Positions 15,017-24,583 are shown, numbered from the stretch's first letter. The stretch: 64,000 nucleotides of DNA from Lachnospiraceae bacterium (GCA_015056885.1 SVFL01000002.1:62001-126000), one strand, 5' to 3'. Translations and numbers: made by a program. The notes: generated by a model from the letters alone, not told the origin.

Positions 15017-17746
15017 ATGAAGGAACGTTTTTATGTGACAGGTATGACCTGTTCGGCTTGCTCTTCGCGTGTGGAGAAGGTGGTAAATAAATTAGAGGGC
15101 GTGGAGAAGGCTTCAGTGAATTTGCTGACTGCTACCATGGATGTGGTCTATGATGAGAGTTTGGTGCAGGCCGGAGATATTATTGCAGAAGTGGAAAAGG
15201 CCGGATATGGTGCCGGCGTGATGGAAAGTGGAGTCGGCAATGGTGCGGGTTCTTGTGGTGGCGATAGATGTAGTGTTTCCGGTGGAGCGATGGGGCAAGC
15301 GTTGGGACATGCCGGTAGTAGAGATGTTGTGGCAAAGCAGGCCTTGGCAGAAAGTAGAGCTATGAAGTGGCGACTGGGCATTTCCATTGGATTTTTGATT
15401 CCATTGATGTATGTGGCAATGTATCATATGTTTCATGATTTAACAAGGATTCCGGTGCCTGGATTTATGATGAAATGGTTTCATGGCAATGAAAATGCAG
15501 TGATTTTTGCACTGACACAGCTTCTTTTGGTATTGCCGATTCTGTATATGAATCGCAAATTTTTTTCTGTTGGATTCAAGACATTGTTTCATTTGTCACC
15601 TAATATGGACAGTCTGATTGCGGTGGGAGCATCGGCCTCCCTTGGATATGGAATATTTGCATTGTATCGTATGGCTTATGGACTGGGACATGGAAATATG
15701 GCACTGGTGGAGCATTATTCTCATGATCTGTATTTTGAATCAGCAGGTATGATACTGACCTTGATTACGGTGGGAAAGTATTTGGAAAGCCGTTCTAAGG
15801 GCAAAACAAGTGAGGCTATTACCAAACTGATGGATTTGTCGCCTAAGATGGCAGTGCGGTTAAATGCAGACGGCAGTGAAGAGGAAATTCCTACGGAAAT
15901 GCTGCGGGCAGGGGATGTTTTCCTGGTAAAGCCCGGCAGTCTGGTACCGGTGGATGGTATGGTGCTGGAGGGCAGCTCGGCAGTGGACGAGGCAGCTATC
16001 ACCGGTGAGAGCATTCCTGTGGAGAAAACAGTAGGTGACAAAGTGGTTTCTGCCACTATGAATAAGGCCGGATTTTTGAAGTGTCGGGCGGATCGTGTGG
16101 GGCAGGATACCACGTTGGCACAGATTATACGTCTTGTGGAGGAGGCTTCCGGCAGTAAGGCGCCTATTGCCCAGCTGGCAGATAAGGTAGCAGGGGTGTT
16201 TGTGCCTGTAGTTATGGGGATTGCATTGATTACATTGATTGGCTGGCTGATAGCGGGAGCAGAGGTAGAATTTGCAATTTCTTCGGCTATTGCTGTTTTA
16301 GTGATTTCCTGTCCCTGTGCATTAGGACTGGCAACACCGGTTGCTATTATGGTGGGTACGGGCGTGGGGGCTGGTAACGGTATTTTGATTAAGTCCGGTG
16401 AGGCTCTGCAGAGAGCAAGAGATGTGGATACGGTGGTGCTTGATAAGACCGGTACGCTTACAGAGGGTAAGCTGCGCGTCATGGGCGTGTATGGTTATGT
16501 TAGAGGGTTTTCGCCGGAGAATTTGCTGACACTGGCAGCAGCCTTAGAGCGCAAGAGCGAACATCCATTAGCAGAGGCAGTTGTTACAAAAGCAGAGAGT
16601 TTCAAGTGTCCTGATTTGGCTGTGAAAGAATTCAAGGCAGTGTTTGGGCGGGGCATTGAGGGTGTGACCGCAGAAATGCTTAAAGGAGAGAAGAACACCT
16701 TGCCGGCAGACACGAAACTTTATCTGGGTAATCAGGCATATTTAGAAGAGAATGGTATCAAGCTTGCCAAGGAACAACAGGACGCATTGAACAATATAGC
16801 AGATGAGGGCGAGACGCCCCTGCTTTTGGCAACAGATAAGGAGTTTCTTGGAATTATCAGCGTTGCGGATGAGATTAAAGTGACTTCTTGTGAAGCCATC
16901 AAGGAATGGAAAAAGATGGGTGTGCGTGTGGTGATGCTCACCGGAGATAATAAGCGTACTGCAGAAGCTGTAGGACGTAGGCTTGGACTTTCGGAGGTAG
17001 TGGCAGAGGTGCTTCCTCAGGACAAAGAGATGCAGATTCGCAAGCTGCAAGACGAGGGCTGTAAGGTTGCGATGATTGGAGACGGTATCAATGACGCTCC
17101 GGCCCTTGTGTCTGCGGATGTGGGAATGGCCATTGGAGCAGGAACGGATGTAGCTATTGAAAGTGCTGACATTGTATTGATGAAAAATGATTTGCGCGAT
17201 GCTGTGACAGCCATGAAACTGAGCCGTCAGGTGATTCGAAATATCAAGCAGAATCTGTTCTGGGCTTTTTTCTATAATTGCATTGGTATTCCCTTGGCAG
17301 CAGGATTGTGGTATCCTATGTTTGGATTGAGACTTACACCCATGTTTGGTGCAGCCGCCATGAGTATGAGTAGCATTTTTGTGGTGAGTAATGCGCTGAG
17401 ACTGAAAGGGTTTAAGAGCGGATTTAAAGGCAGTAAGGATGTTGCAAGTGAAGTTCAGTGTGTCGGTATAGTAGAGGAACAGACAGACTTAGTGAATAAT
17501 GAAAATTCAAATACAAATAGTCAAGGAGGAACTAACATGACAAAAGTGATTACAGTTGAGGGTATGATGTGCGGACATTGCACCGGCAGAGTGCAGAAGG
17601 TTTTAGAGGCTGTGGAAGGTGTAACTTCCGTGGAGATGAGCCTTGAGAATAAGACTGCAACGGTAGAGTTCAGTGCAGATGTAGCAGATGCGGTGCTGAA
17701 GGGAGTAATTACCGAGGCCGGTTATGAGGTAGTTGGAATTAAATAA
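15017..17746 (+). CDS. copA: Copper-exporting P-type ATPase CopA with C-terminal CopZ-like domain
   Basis: A 909-residue P1B-1 ATPase of the cytoplasmic membrane. Domains in order: HMA metal-binding domain (about 3-70, MTCSACSS), membrane segments, actuator (TGES), CPC channel motif (SCPCALG, about 432-434), phosphorylation site DKTGT (Asp about 476), hinge GDGINDAP, and a second HMA domain at the very end (about 841-909, MMCGHCTGR). Most CopA proteins have all their HMA domains at the N-terminus. The C-terminal one is joined by a polar linker (NNENSNTNSQGG) and has its own ribosome site and ATG, see the internal feature. Confidence 0.95.
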   Translation: MKERFYVTGMTCSACSSRVEKVVNKLEGVEKASVNLLTATMDVVYDESLVQAGDIIAEVEKAGYGAGVMESGVGNGAGSCGGDRCSVSGGAMGQALGHAGSRDVVAKQALAESRAMKWRLGISIGFLIPLMYVAMYHMFHDLTRIPVPGFMMKWFHGNENAVIFALTQLLLVLPILYMNRKFFSVGFKTLFHLSPNMDSLIAVGASASLGYGIFALYRMAYGLGHGNMALVEHYSHDLYFESAGMILTLITVGKYLESRSKGKTSEAITKLMDLSPKMAVRLNADGSEEEIPTEMLRAGDVFLVKPGSLVPVDGMVLEGSSAVDEAAITGESIPVEKTVGDKVVSATMNKAGFLKCRADRVGQDTTLAQIIRLVEEASGSKAPIAQLADKVAGVFVPVVMGIALITLIGWLIAGAEVEFAISSAIAVLVISCPCALGLATPVAIMVGTGVGAGNGILIKSGEALQRARDVDTVVLDKTGTLTEGKLRVMGVYGYVRGFSPENLLTLAAALERKSEHPLAEAVVTKAESFKCPDLAVKEFKAVFGRGIEGVTAEMLKGEKNTLPADTKLYLGNQAYLEENGIKLAKEQQDALNNIADEGETPLLLATDKEFLGIISVADEIKVTSCEAIKEWKKMGVRVVMLTGDNKRTAEAVGRRLGLSEVVAEVLPQDKEMQIRKLQDEGCKVAMIGDGINDAPALVSADVGMAIGAGTDVAIESADIVLMKNDLRDAVTAMKLSRQVIRNIKQNLFWAFFYNCIGIPLAAGLWYPMFGLRLTPMFGAAAMSMSSIFVVSNALRLKGFKSGFKGSKDVASEVQCVGIVEEQTDLVNNENSNTNSQGGTNMTKVITVEGMMCGHCTGRVQKVLEAVEGVTSVEMSLENKTATVEFSADVADAVLKGVITEAGYEVVGIK
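17537..17746 (+). CDS. Candidate internally initiated CopZ-like copper chaperone
   Basis: Within copA, in frame, AAGGAGGA (17523-17530) sits six bases before ATG at 17537. Translation from there gives a 69-residue single HMA domain (VITVEGMMCGHCTGR), the size and motif of free CopZ. Either this is the scar of a copA-copZ fusion by loss of a stop codon, or both the fusion and the free chaperone are made from one mRNA. The ribosome site is stronger than most in the window, which favours real use. Confidence 0.6.
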   Translation: MTKVITVEGMMCGHCTGRVQKVLEAVEGVTSVEMSLENKTATVEFSADVADAVLKGVITEAGYEVVGIK

Positions 17747-17776
17747 AGATTTGGATGTAATGTCATCTGACATAAG

Positions 17777-17810
17777 TAGCTCGTAGGAATTTCCTACGGG
17801 CTATTTTTAT
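17777..17810 (+). terminator. Rho-independent terminator after copA
   Basis: TAGCTCGTAGGAA (17777-17789) pairs with TTCCTACGGGCTA (17791-17803) through one U-G pair, then TTTTTATTT follows. Confidence 0.85.
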
Positions 17811-17816
17811 TTGTGT

Positions 17817-17905
17817 GAGTAGCGATGAGAATGCCATGCCTGCAGGGGCATTCGAGAATCATCGTGATAATCCGAGAGACTCGCAAAGCATGCTTCTCAT
17901 GATTG
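17817..17905. repeat. Dispersed structured repeat, copy B
   Basis: Shares the first 22 bases with copy A at 5577 and then about 75-80 percent. The GAATGCC...GGCATTC hairpin is kept with a changed but still pairing base, while the long 3' stem has decayed. It again starts just after a terminator T-tract. Confidence 0.78.
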
Positions 17906-17956
17906 GAGAAAAGGAATTTTGTTTTTGATAGGAATTCCGAATTTTGAAGGGAAGAG

Positions 17957-18296
17957 GGCTTATAGATAGGGGGAATGTGTTTGAAGAATAAAGGGAGTCT
18001 CCGACCTACGAGGTGAAGATGGTTTGTAGGTAGGGGGAAAGTGTCCGAGGAGCAAGGGAAACCCCCGACCTGAGAAGGTAAGAAGGTTTGTAGGTGGGGG
18101 GAAGTGTCCGAGGAGCAAGGGAAAACCCCGACCTGAGAAGGTAAGAGAGTTTGTAGGTGGGGGGGAAGTGTCCGAGGAGCAAGGGAAACCCCCGACCTGA
18201 GAAGGTAAGATTGCTTATAGGTCGGTAGGAAAGTGTTTGGGATGTAAGAAAACCCCCGACCTGAGAGAGAATAAGTGCTTGAAAGTCGGTAAAACA
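17957..18296. repeat. Tandem array of a 63-64 bp hairpin-forming unit
   Basis: Units begin at 17957, 18021, 18085, 18148 and 18212, with a truncated sixth at 18276. Units 2-4 are nearly identical; the outer units are diverged. Each has a G-run arm (TAGGTNGGGGG), a conserved centre (GTGTCCGAGGAGCAAGGG) and a C-run arm (CCCCCGACCT), so each can fold on itself. The unit is not a multiple of 3 throughout and has no ORF. It lies in a 690-base gap between copA and a merR gene. Confidence 0.9.
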
Positions 18297-18393
18297 GAAA
18301 AAATCAGATTAGTATTTGGCGAATTCGCGAAAAAAACATGGCCTGTTGCAGAAGACCAATGTCGTCAGCTTGATAAGCAGCAAAAATAACAAG

Positions 18394-18423
18394 TTGACTG
18401 CACGCAACGTGCAATTTTAGACT
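18394..18423 (+). promoter_or_regulatory. merR promoter with embedded operator
   Basis: TTGACT (18394-18399), an 18-bp spacer and TAGACT (18418-18423). The spacer holds the perfect palindrome TGCACG-CAA-CGTGCA (18399-18413), the position where MerR-family proteins bind. Autoregulation is likely. Confidence 0.75.
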
Positions 18424-18438
18424 AAAGGAGGCAACAGG

Positions 18439-18777
18439 ATGGGCGATGAAATGAAGATGACACTGCGAGAAATTTGCGAGGCAGAAAATGTGTCCAGACG
18501 GGCGGTTCAGGGCTATGAGAAGATGGGGCTGGTGACCGCTACAGGCAAGACGGACCGAGGGTATCTGCTCTACAATGAAAAGGCCGGAAAACGGATTCGG
18601 AAAATAAAACTATATCAGGATTTTGGCTTTTCGTTGAAGGAAATCAAGGAGATTATAGATGCTCCCGGGGAGGTTCTGAAACCGGTGTTGCAAATACGAT
18701 TAGAGAAGTTAAAGGAGGAGCGGGACAAGAAAGATGATTTGGTGCGAAAAATAAATGAATTAATTGAGAGTTGTTAA
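18439..18777 (+). CDS. MerR family transcriptional regulator
   Basis: A 112-residue protein with the MerR winged helix at the N-terminus (MTLREICEAENVSRRAVQGYEKMGLV) and a C-terminal dimerisation coiled coil (about 75-110). There is no effector-binding domain beyond the coil and only one Cys at the very end (ESC), so it is not a typical metal sensor. The start follows AAAGGAGG. It is followed by a membrane-protein gene and a lipoprotein gene that may be its targets. Confidence 0.9.
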   Translation: MGDEMKMTLREICEAENVSRRAVQGYEKMGLVTATGKTDRGYLLYNEKAGKRIRKIKLYQDFGFSLKEIKEIIDAPGEVLKPVLQIRLEKLKEERDKKDDLVRKINELIESC

Positions 18778-18847
18778 GCGTTGGGCTGACGACGAGGCTT
18801 CGAAAAATTATATATTTGATGAAGGGAACAAAGGAGGATTTCATACT

Positions 18848-19444
18848 ATGAAAAAGAAATTAACAACGAAGATGATGCGGTATCCGGTGTTAATAACGAG
18901 CATGAGTGCATTTGTTATGCTGTTGATGTTTTTCATGCCATATGCATCTGCAAAAGGAGAACGCAGAGAATATCTTATAAAGTATGCAGACAGTATGTAT
19001 ATGAAAGAAATAGGGATGACGTATGCAGATGCAGTTCATATCTCGCTGTTTGAATACGTGAGAATGTATGCAGAGGCGATAAATCAGGATATGCATAAAG
19101 TGATTAGTATTGTGTGTTTGGTTCTTATTGGTATATTTGCCGGTTTTACCTTGCTTACATTGCTTATGGCATTGTTGAAGAAACCCATTGGAATTATAAT
19201 TTTTGATTTACTGGCTCTGGGAGCATTTCGAATTGTATGTTTTGATTTTCAGGATAGAGGAGTTGTACCTAATAGTTCATATAGCTGTGGGATTGCCGGG
19301 TATATGGTTTATGCTACGGGTGTTGTGGTTTTAGCCGGGGCAATATGGTTGTTTGTCGAGAAACGAAAAGCGAAGAAGTTAGCTAAAATGGAGCAAAAAT
19401 CTGTTATTCAGGAGCAGATGGTTTCTGATGAGAATTCAAATTAG
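18848..19444 (+). CDS. Hypothetical four-helix membrane protein
   Basis: A 198-residue protein with hydrophobic segments near residues 12-35, 80-105, 112-130 and 148-170, and a Lys/Glu-rich cytoplasmic tail. I do not recognise a family. The ATG at 18848 follows AAAGGAGG and is preferred over the longer frame that would overlap merR. It lies between merR and the lipoprotein gene on the same strand with short gaps, so the three probably form one operon. Confidence 0.65.
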   Translation: MKKKLTTKMMRYPVLITSMSAFVMLLMFFMPYASAKGERREYLIKYADSMYMKEIGMTYADAVHISLFEYVRMYAEAINQDMHKVISIVCLVLIGIFAGFTLLTLLMALLKKPIGIIIFDLLALGAFRIVCFDFQDRGVVPNSSYSCGIAGYMVYATGVVVLAGAIWLFVEKRKAKKLAKMEQKSVIQEQMVSDENSN

Positions 19445-19479
19445 AAAATAAAGTGTCAGGCACAAAGGAGGACAATTTT

Positions 19480-20709
19480 ATGAAGAAGTTTTGGAAAGTA
19501 TTTTTTGTCATGGTTATGGTAGTTGCATTGGCGGCGTGTGGTGTGGCACCCGTTTCAGAGAAGGAGGTTGAGGTGAAGAAAGTTGAGCAGGAGTCGGAGG
19601 CAATACATGAAGAATCGGAGATAAAACAAGATATGGCCAGTGAAAATATTATAATCAAAACGTCTCCAGATAAATACACGTGGTATATAAAGAACTATGT
19701 AGGAAAGAATTGTGCATCTTTAGGCTATGTTTCCATGGGAGGAGATAGATTAGATCATTATGGTGCGGGGGTATTAGAGTTAGTATTTGTTACTGCCGAC
19801 GGAACTTATATAGATATTGGATCAGAAGATGCATTGAAGGAATATACAGTCATTGGTCAAAGTTTGTCTCCGAACACGGAACTAAAACTTGTATTCGAAA
19901 AGGATAGTGAGGGTAATGAATACGACAGTCTTGTTGCGACTCAAAATTATCAGGAAATTGTACTTAATGTAAAGAAAGTTGGAGCGGAGGATGAGCCAGC
20001 CAATTTAACAGTAATCAATCCATCGCCGGACAAATATACTTGGTATGTTTCTGACTATGTGGGCAGAAATCTTATGCATTGTGGGTATATATCCCTTGGT
20101 GGTGATTTGATGGACAGATATGGTGCTGCGGTTATTAAATTTATTATCGTTGCTGAAGACGGAAGTTATGTTGACCCTTCTGATGAAAATGCATTAAAGT
20201 CATATGTTGTCACAGCACAGAATGTAGCGCCCAATTCGGAGATGAAGCTTGTGTTTGATAAGGATAGTAGTGGAGTTGAGTATGACAATCTTGTTGAGTC
20301 TCAAAATATTGAAGAAATTGAATTATATGTGAAAAAATTAGATGGTGTTCAGTCGGATGTTTTAATGCAAAAAGAAGAGGTAACATCTTTGGAGAAAATC
20401 GTTTTGGAGGAGACGAAAGCGGATACAGATTCTGAGCAATTTGTGGATGGAATGCGCCCAGAATTTAAGGAAGCGATGGATAGCTATGAAGCATTTTATG
20501 TAGAATACTATGATATGATGAAAAAGTACAACAACAATCCAACGGATTTGTCTATTTTGGCAGAGTATAGTGAGCTTATGGAAAAAGCAATAGAAGTGGA
20601 TGAAAAGTTTGCAGAATGGGATGAGGGCGAGATGAATGATGCGGAATTAAAGTATTATCTGGAAGTTACCGGGCGTATATCGCAAATGGCATATGAGGTG
20701 CTTCAGTAA
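19480..20709 (+). CDS. Lipoprotein with a duplicated domain and C-terminal DUF6591-like region
   Basis: A 409-residue lipoprotein: signal peptide with lipobox LAAC (Cys about 19), then two tandem copies of a domain of about 110 residues that open SPDKYTWYIKNYVGKN and SPDKYTWYVSDYVGRN and share GGDxxDxYGA and LKLVF(E/D)KDS. A charged spacer leads to a helical C-terminal region (FVDGMRPEFKEAMDSYEAF) like that of DUF6591 lipoproteins in Lachnospiraceae. The ATG after AAAGGAGG is preferred to the upstream GTG. Function is unknown; the duplicated domain may bind a surface ligand. Confidence 0.72.
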   Translation: MKKFWKVFFVMVMVVALAACGVAPVSEKEVEVKKVEQESEAIHEESEIKQDMASENIIIKTSPDKYTWYIKNYVGKNCASLGYVSMGGDRLDHYGAGVLELVFVTADGTYIDIGSEDALKEYTVIGQSLSPNTELKLVFEKDSEGNEYDSLVATQNYQEIVLNVKKVGAEDEPANLTVINPSPDKYTWYVSDYVGRNLMHCGYISLGGDLMDRYGAAVIKFIIVAEDGSYVDPSDENALKSYVVTAQNVAPNSEMKLVFDKDSSGVEYDNLVESQNIEEIELYVKKLDGVQSDVLMQKEEVTSLEKIVLEETKADTDSEQFVDGMRPEFKEAMDSYEAFYVEYYDMMKKYNNNPTDLSILAEYSELMEKAIEVDEKFAEWDEGEMNDAELKYYLEVTGRISQMAYEVLQ

Positions 20710-20797
20710 AAAGAATACCGATATGAGTAATTAGATGAAAGGGAAGGGCAGTCTATAATATGTACTTTCCCTTTCTGCTAATTTTGCCAAAGTAGTA

Positions 20798-20826
20798 TTG
20801 ACACATGCATTCGTCAGATGTAGTAT
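20798..20826 (+). promoter_or_regulatory. SigA-type promoter with a long gene-free leader
   Basis: TTGACA (20798-20803), a 17-bp spacer and TAGTAT (20821-20826). The next start codon is 158 bases away. The leader contains an 18-bp palindrome (20836-20853). A second -10 (TATAAT at 20961) closer to the gene has no good -35. Confidence 0.6.
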
Positions 20827-20984
20827 GAAAACATCTTTAAAGATATCTTTAAAATAATCAATGGCAATTCTGCCGTCAAATTCCTAGGCATAAGAAAACA
20901 GATTTTAATGAGGAGCATGATTTTGAGCTTTCTGTAGTTGTGTAATTGTGCGAAAAAGACTATAATAGTGAAAGGAAGAGATGT

Positions 20985-21806
20985 ATGGGAAATCAAATAG
21001 GAGATTTGAAGAAGCAGGAGAATTTACAGGCAATAGCAAAGCTGCGTCTGCTGGATGATGATTTGATGACTTTGGTATTTGATAAGAATATCGAAGTCAC
21101 AGAGTTGTTGCTGAAGATTATTCTGCAGCGTAATGATTTACAGGTATTCGAGGTGGTTGCACAGAGAGAGTACAAAAATTCTATGGCAAGGGGACGCTCG
21201 ATTACGTTGGATGTTTATGCCAAGGATGCAGATGGTAAAGTTTATGATATCGAAGTGCAAAGGGATGACCGGGGAGCAGACTTTCACAGGGCAAGATTCC
21301 ATAGCAGCATGATTGATACTAAGATGTTGAAGGAGAAGCAAAATTTTAAGGAGATTCACGATTCCTATGTGATTTTTATTACAGAAAATGATGTGGTAGG
21401 TTCCGGGCCGTCTTTGTATCATGTGGAAAGAGTGATTCAGGAAACAGGTGAAGATTTTCCGGATGGTTCCCATATTATGTACGTGAATGGCAGTTATAAG
21501 AATGATGAAGACCCTATTGGTAAGTTGATGCATGATTTCAGATGTACAAGTTCAGCAGATATGTTCTATCCATTATTAGCAAAACAGGTTCAGTATTTTA
21601 AGGAGACAGAAGGAGGTAGGGAGATTATGTGTAAGGCATTTGAAGAGTTAGCGGAGAAGAGAGCTAATGAAAAAGTTTTGGAGGATAGAATGGCGATTGC
21701 AAAGAGAATGCTGGCAGATGGTGTACTTTCCGTAGAGATGATTGCAAAATATTCCAATCTGTCCATTGAAGTAGTAGAGGAACTGGCAGCGTTGCAGACA
21801 GTATAG
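20985..21806 (+). CDS. PD-(D/E)XK nuclease family transposase-like (Rpn-type) protein
   Basis: A 273-residue protein. The nuclease core is visible as ITLDVYAKDADGKVYDIEVQRDD, giving the Asp and the ExQ variant of the (D/E)XK motif, which matches the PD-(D/E)XK nuclease family transposase group frequent in Lachnospiraceae. The C-terminal part (ILADGVLSVEMIAKYSNLSIEVVEELAA-like helix pair) is the usual tail. It is not flanked by terminal inverted repeats, so there is no sign it is part of a mobile unit. The ATG at 20985 after AAAGGAAGAG is preferred. Recombination-promoting nuclease activity is known for Rpn relatives; role here unknown. Confidence 0.82.
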   Translation: MGNQIGDLKKQENLQAIAKLRLLDDDLMTLVFDKNIEVTELLLKIILQRNDLQVFEVVAQREYKNSMARGRSITLDVYAKDADGKVYDIEVQRDDRGADFHRARFHSSMIDTKMLKEKQNFKEIHDSYVIFITENDVVGSGPSLYHVERVIQETGEDFPDGSHIMYVNGSYKNDEDPIGKLMHDFRCTSSADMFYPLLAKQVQYFKETEGGREIMCKAFEELAEKRANEKVLEDRMAIAKRMLADGVLSVEMIAKYSNLSIEVVEELAALQTV

Positions 21807-21820
21807 AATATCGAAGAAGG

Positions 21821-21863
21821 AACACCTTTTATCAGCAAAAAGTGCTGGTAAAGGGTGTTTTTG
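21821..21863 (+). terminator. Rho-independent terminator after the nuclease-like gene
   Basis: AACACCTTTTATCAGCA pairs with TGCTGGTAAAGGGTGTT (21843-21859) with G-U pairs, followed by TTTT. Confidence 0.82.
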
Positions 21864-21918
21864 TATGAAGATAAAAGGATATAAATTTTCAATTCAGAAT
21901 TATTTTATAATTTCTTTA

Positions 21919-21946
21919 TTGATTTTCTGACGATATGTGTTATAGT
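21919..21946 (+). promoter_or_regulatory. clpB promoter
   Basis: TTGATT (21919-21924), a 16-bp spacer and TATAGT (21941-21946). No CIRCE repeat and no CtsR heptad repeat was seen beside it. Confidence 0.6.
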
Positions 21947-21997
21947 GTTTGTAGAACAGATAAAACAAATGTGGAATTTATGAGGGAGGGCTATGAC

Positions 21998-24583
21998 ATG
22001 AATATTCAAAAGTTTACCCAAAAATCCATGCAGGCCGTAGAGGGCTGTGAGAAGCTGGCTTATGAATATGGCAATCAGGAGATTGAACAGGAGCATCTGC
22101 TGTATAGTCTTTTGACCATAGAAGACAGCTTGATTTTAAAGCTTATCGAAAAGATGGAGATTGATAAGGAACATTTCCTGAACAGAGCTGAGCAGGCAGT
22201 TGCCCGCAGGGTGAAGGTGCAGGGAGGTCAGGTTTATGTGGGTCAGTATCTGAACAAGGTGCTGATTAATGCAGAGGACCAGGCCAAGCAACTGGGAGAT
22301 GAGTATGTTTCCGTAGAGCATCTTTTTATGGCGATGTTGAAAGAGCCTAATAAAGAAATCGCTGCTATTTTTAATGAGTACGGTATTACCAGGGAACGTT
22401 TCTTGCAGGCTTTGTCTACGGTACGCGGTAATCAGCGTGTGACTAGTGACAATCCTGAGGCAACCTATGATACTTTGGAGAAGTACGGTCAGGACTTGGT
22501 GGAGAAGGCGCGCAATCAGAAGCTTGACCCGGTAATCGGACGAGATGGTGAGATTCGTAATGTGATTCGGATTTTGTCCCGTAAAACCAAGAATAATCCG
22601 GTGTTAATCGGCGAGCCCGGCGTGGGTAAGACTGCGGTTGTGGAGGGACTGGCCCAACGTATTGTACGGGGGGACGTGCCTTTAGGACTGAAGGATAAAA
22701 AGATTTTTGCGTTGGACATGGGCTCTCTTGTGGCAGGAGCCAAGTACAGAGGTGAATTCGAGGAGCGTCTGAAGGCGGTGCTTGAGGACGTGAAGGCCAG
22801 CGACGGACAGATTATCTTGTTTATTGACGAGCTGCATACCATTGTGGGTGCCGGTAAGACGGATGGAGCGTTGGATGCAGGCAATATGTTAAAGCCCATG
22901 TTGGCCCGTGGTGAGCTCCATTGTATTGGTGCTACCACTTTGGACGAGTATCGTCAGTATATCGAGAAGGACCCTGCCTTAGAGAGACGTTTCCAACCTG
23001 TGATGGTAGAGGAGCCTACGGTGGAGGATACCATCTCGATTTTGCGTGGTTTAAAGGAACGTTATGAAGTTTATCATGGTGTGAAAATCATGGACAATGC
23101 GCTGGTGAGTGCGGCTGTTTTGTCCCACAGATATATTTCAGACCGATTCCTGCCGGACAAGGCCATTGATTTGGTGGATGAAGCCTGCGCACTGATTAAG
23201 ACAGAGCTTGACAGCATGCCTACGGAGCTTGATGAATTGCAGAGAAAGTGTATGCAGATGGAGATTGAGGAGGCTGCCCTGAAAAAAGAGGATGACAAGT
23301 TAAGTCTTGAACGTTTGGCGCAGCTTCAGAAGGAACTTGCGGAGTGCAAGGAGGAGTTTACTGCACGTAAGGCCCAGTGGGACAATGAAAAGGCATCGGT
23401 TGACAAGCTGAGTAAGCTGCGCGAGGAGATTGACCGTGTGGGTAATGAAATTCAGATTGCACAGAGAGAGGGAAATCTCGAAAAAGCGGCAGAGTTGTCC
23501 TATGGAAGACTTCCGGAGCTGAAAAAGCAATTGGAGCAGGAGGAAGAGCGTGTCAGCAGTGATGAGCTTACTCTGGTGCGTGAGAAGGTTTCTGATGAGG
23601 AAATTGCTCGGATTATTTCCCGGTGGACGGGGATTCCTGTGGCGAAGCTTACGGAGAGTGAGCGCAATAAGACCTTGCATCTGGATGAGGAATTGCACAA
23701 AAGGGTTATGGGTCAGGATGAGGGCGTAACCAAGGTAACAGAAGCAATTATCCGCTCCAAGGCAGGAATTAAAGATCCGGAGAAACCTATTGGCTCTTTC
23801 CTGTTTTTAGGTCCTACCGGTGTGGGTAAGACAGAGCTTGCTAAGTCTTTGGCGGCATCTTTGTTTGATGATGAGAATAACATGGTGCGTATTGATATGA
23901 GTGAGTATATGGAGAAATATTCGGTATCCAGACTCATTGGAGCTCCTCCCGGATATGTGGGTTATGAGGAGGGCGGCCAGCTCACAGAGGCAGTGCGCAG
24001 AAAGCCCTATAGTGTGGTGCTTTTTGATGAAATCGAAAAAGCGCATCCAGATGTATTCAATGTGCTGTTGCAGGTTTTGGATGATGGACGTATCACGGAT
24101 TCTCAGGGACGTACAGTAGATTTCAAAAATACGATTCTCATTATGACTTCTAATATCGGTGCTCATTATCTGCTGGAGGGCATTGACGAGGATGGTAATA
24201 TCAGGACTGATGCCGAGGAAGCAGTGATGATGGAGCTTCGTGGGCATTTCAGACCGGAGTTTTTAAATCGTCTGGATGAGGTGATTCTGTTTAAACCTTT
24301 GACCAAGGACAATATTGGCGGTATTATCAAGTTGATTGTGGCGGATTTGAACAGAAGATTGTCGGATAGGGATTTGAGCTTGGAACTGACACCGGAAGCG
24401 GAGCGGTTTATCGTGGAACAGGCTTACGATCCTGTGTATGGTGCACGTCCTTTGAAGCGATATGTGCAAAAGCATGTGGAGACCTTGGCTGCGAAATTGA
24501 TTCTTGCGGATAAGGTGCAGAGTGGTGATACGATTTTGCTGGATGTGGAGAACGAGCAGCTGAAGGCTGAAGTAGTGCATTAG
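21998..24583 (+). CDS. clpB: ATP-dependent disaggregase ClpB
   Basis: An 861-residue Hsp100 protein that dissolves aggregates with the DnaK system. Order: N-terminal double Clp repeat (about 1-145), first AAA+ module (Walker A GEPGVGKT about 205, Walker B LFIDELH), long coiled-coil middle domain (about 405-530) that distinguishes ClpB from ClpC and ClpA, and second AAA+ module (Walker A GPTGVGKT about 604, pore loop GYVGYEEGG). No IGF loop for ClpP is visible. The ATG after GGGAGGG at 21998 gives the normal length. Confidence 0.97.
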   Translation: MNIQKFTQKSMQAVEGCEKLAYEYGNQEIEQEHLLYSLLTIEDSLILKLIEKMEIDKEHFLNRAEQAVARRVKVQGGQVYVGQYLNKVLINAEDQAKQLGDEYVSVEHLFMAMLKEPNKEIAAIFNEYGITRERFLQALSTVRGNQRVTSDNPEATYDTLEKYGQDLVEKARNQKLDPVIGRDGEIRNVIRILSRKTKNNPVLIGEPGVGKTAVVEGLAQRIVRGDVPLGLKDKKIFALDMGSLVAGAKYRGEFEERLKAVLEDVKASDGQIILFIDELHTIVGAGKTDGALDAGNMLKPMLARGELHCIGATTLDEYRQYIEKDPALERRFQPVMVEEPTVEDTISILRGLKERYEVYHGVKIMDNALVSAAVLSHRYISDRFLPDKAIDLVDEACALIKTELDSMPTELDELQRKCMQMEIEEAALKKEDDKLSLERLAQLQKELAECKEEFTARKAQWDNEKASVDKLSKLREEIDRVGNEIQIAQREGNLEKAAELSYGRLPELKKQLEQEEERVSSDELTLVREKVSDEEIARIISRWTGIPVAKLTESERNKTLHLDEELHKRVMGQDEGVTKVTEAIIRSKAGIKDPEKPIGSFLFLGPTGVGKTELAKSLAASLFDDENNMVRIDMSEYMEKYSVSRLIGAPPGYVGYEEGGQLTEAVRRKPYSVVLFDEIEKAHPDVFNVLLQVLDDGRITDSQGRTVDFKNTILIMTSNIGAHYLLEGIDEDGNIRTDAEEAVMMELRGHFRPEFLNRLDEVILFKPLTKDNIGGIIKLIVADLNRRLSDRDLSLELTPEAERFIVEQAYDPVYGARPLKRYVQKHVETLAAKLILADKVQSGDTILLDVENEQLKAEVVH

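Noticed and set aside
17957-18296. CRISPR array
   Set aside because: The repeats are contiguous with no unique spacers, the unit is 64 bp, and there are no cas genes in the window.
21890-21997. CIRCE or CtsR operator at clpB
   Set aside because: Neither the TTAGCACTC-N9-GAGTGCTAA palindrome nor a GGTCAAA-type heptad repeat was seen.
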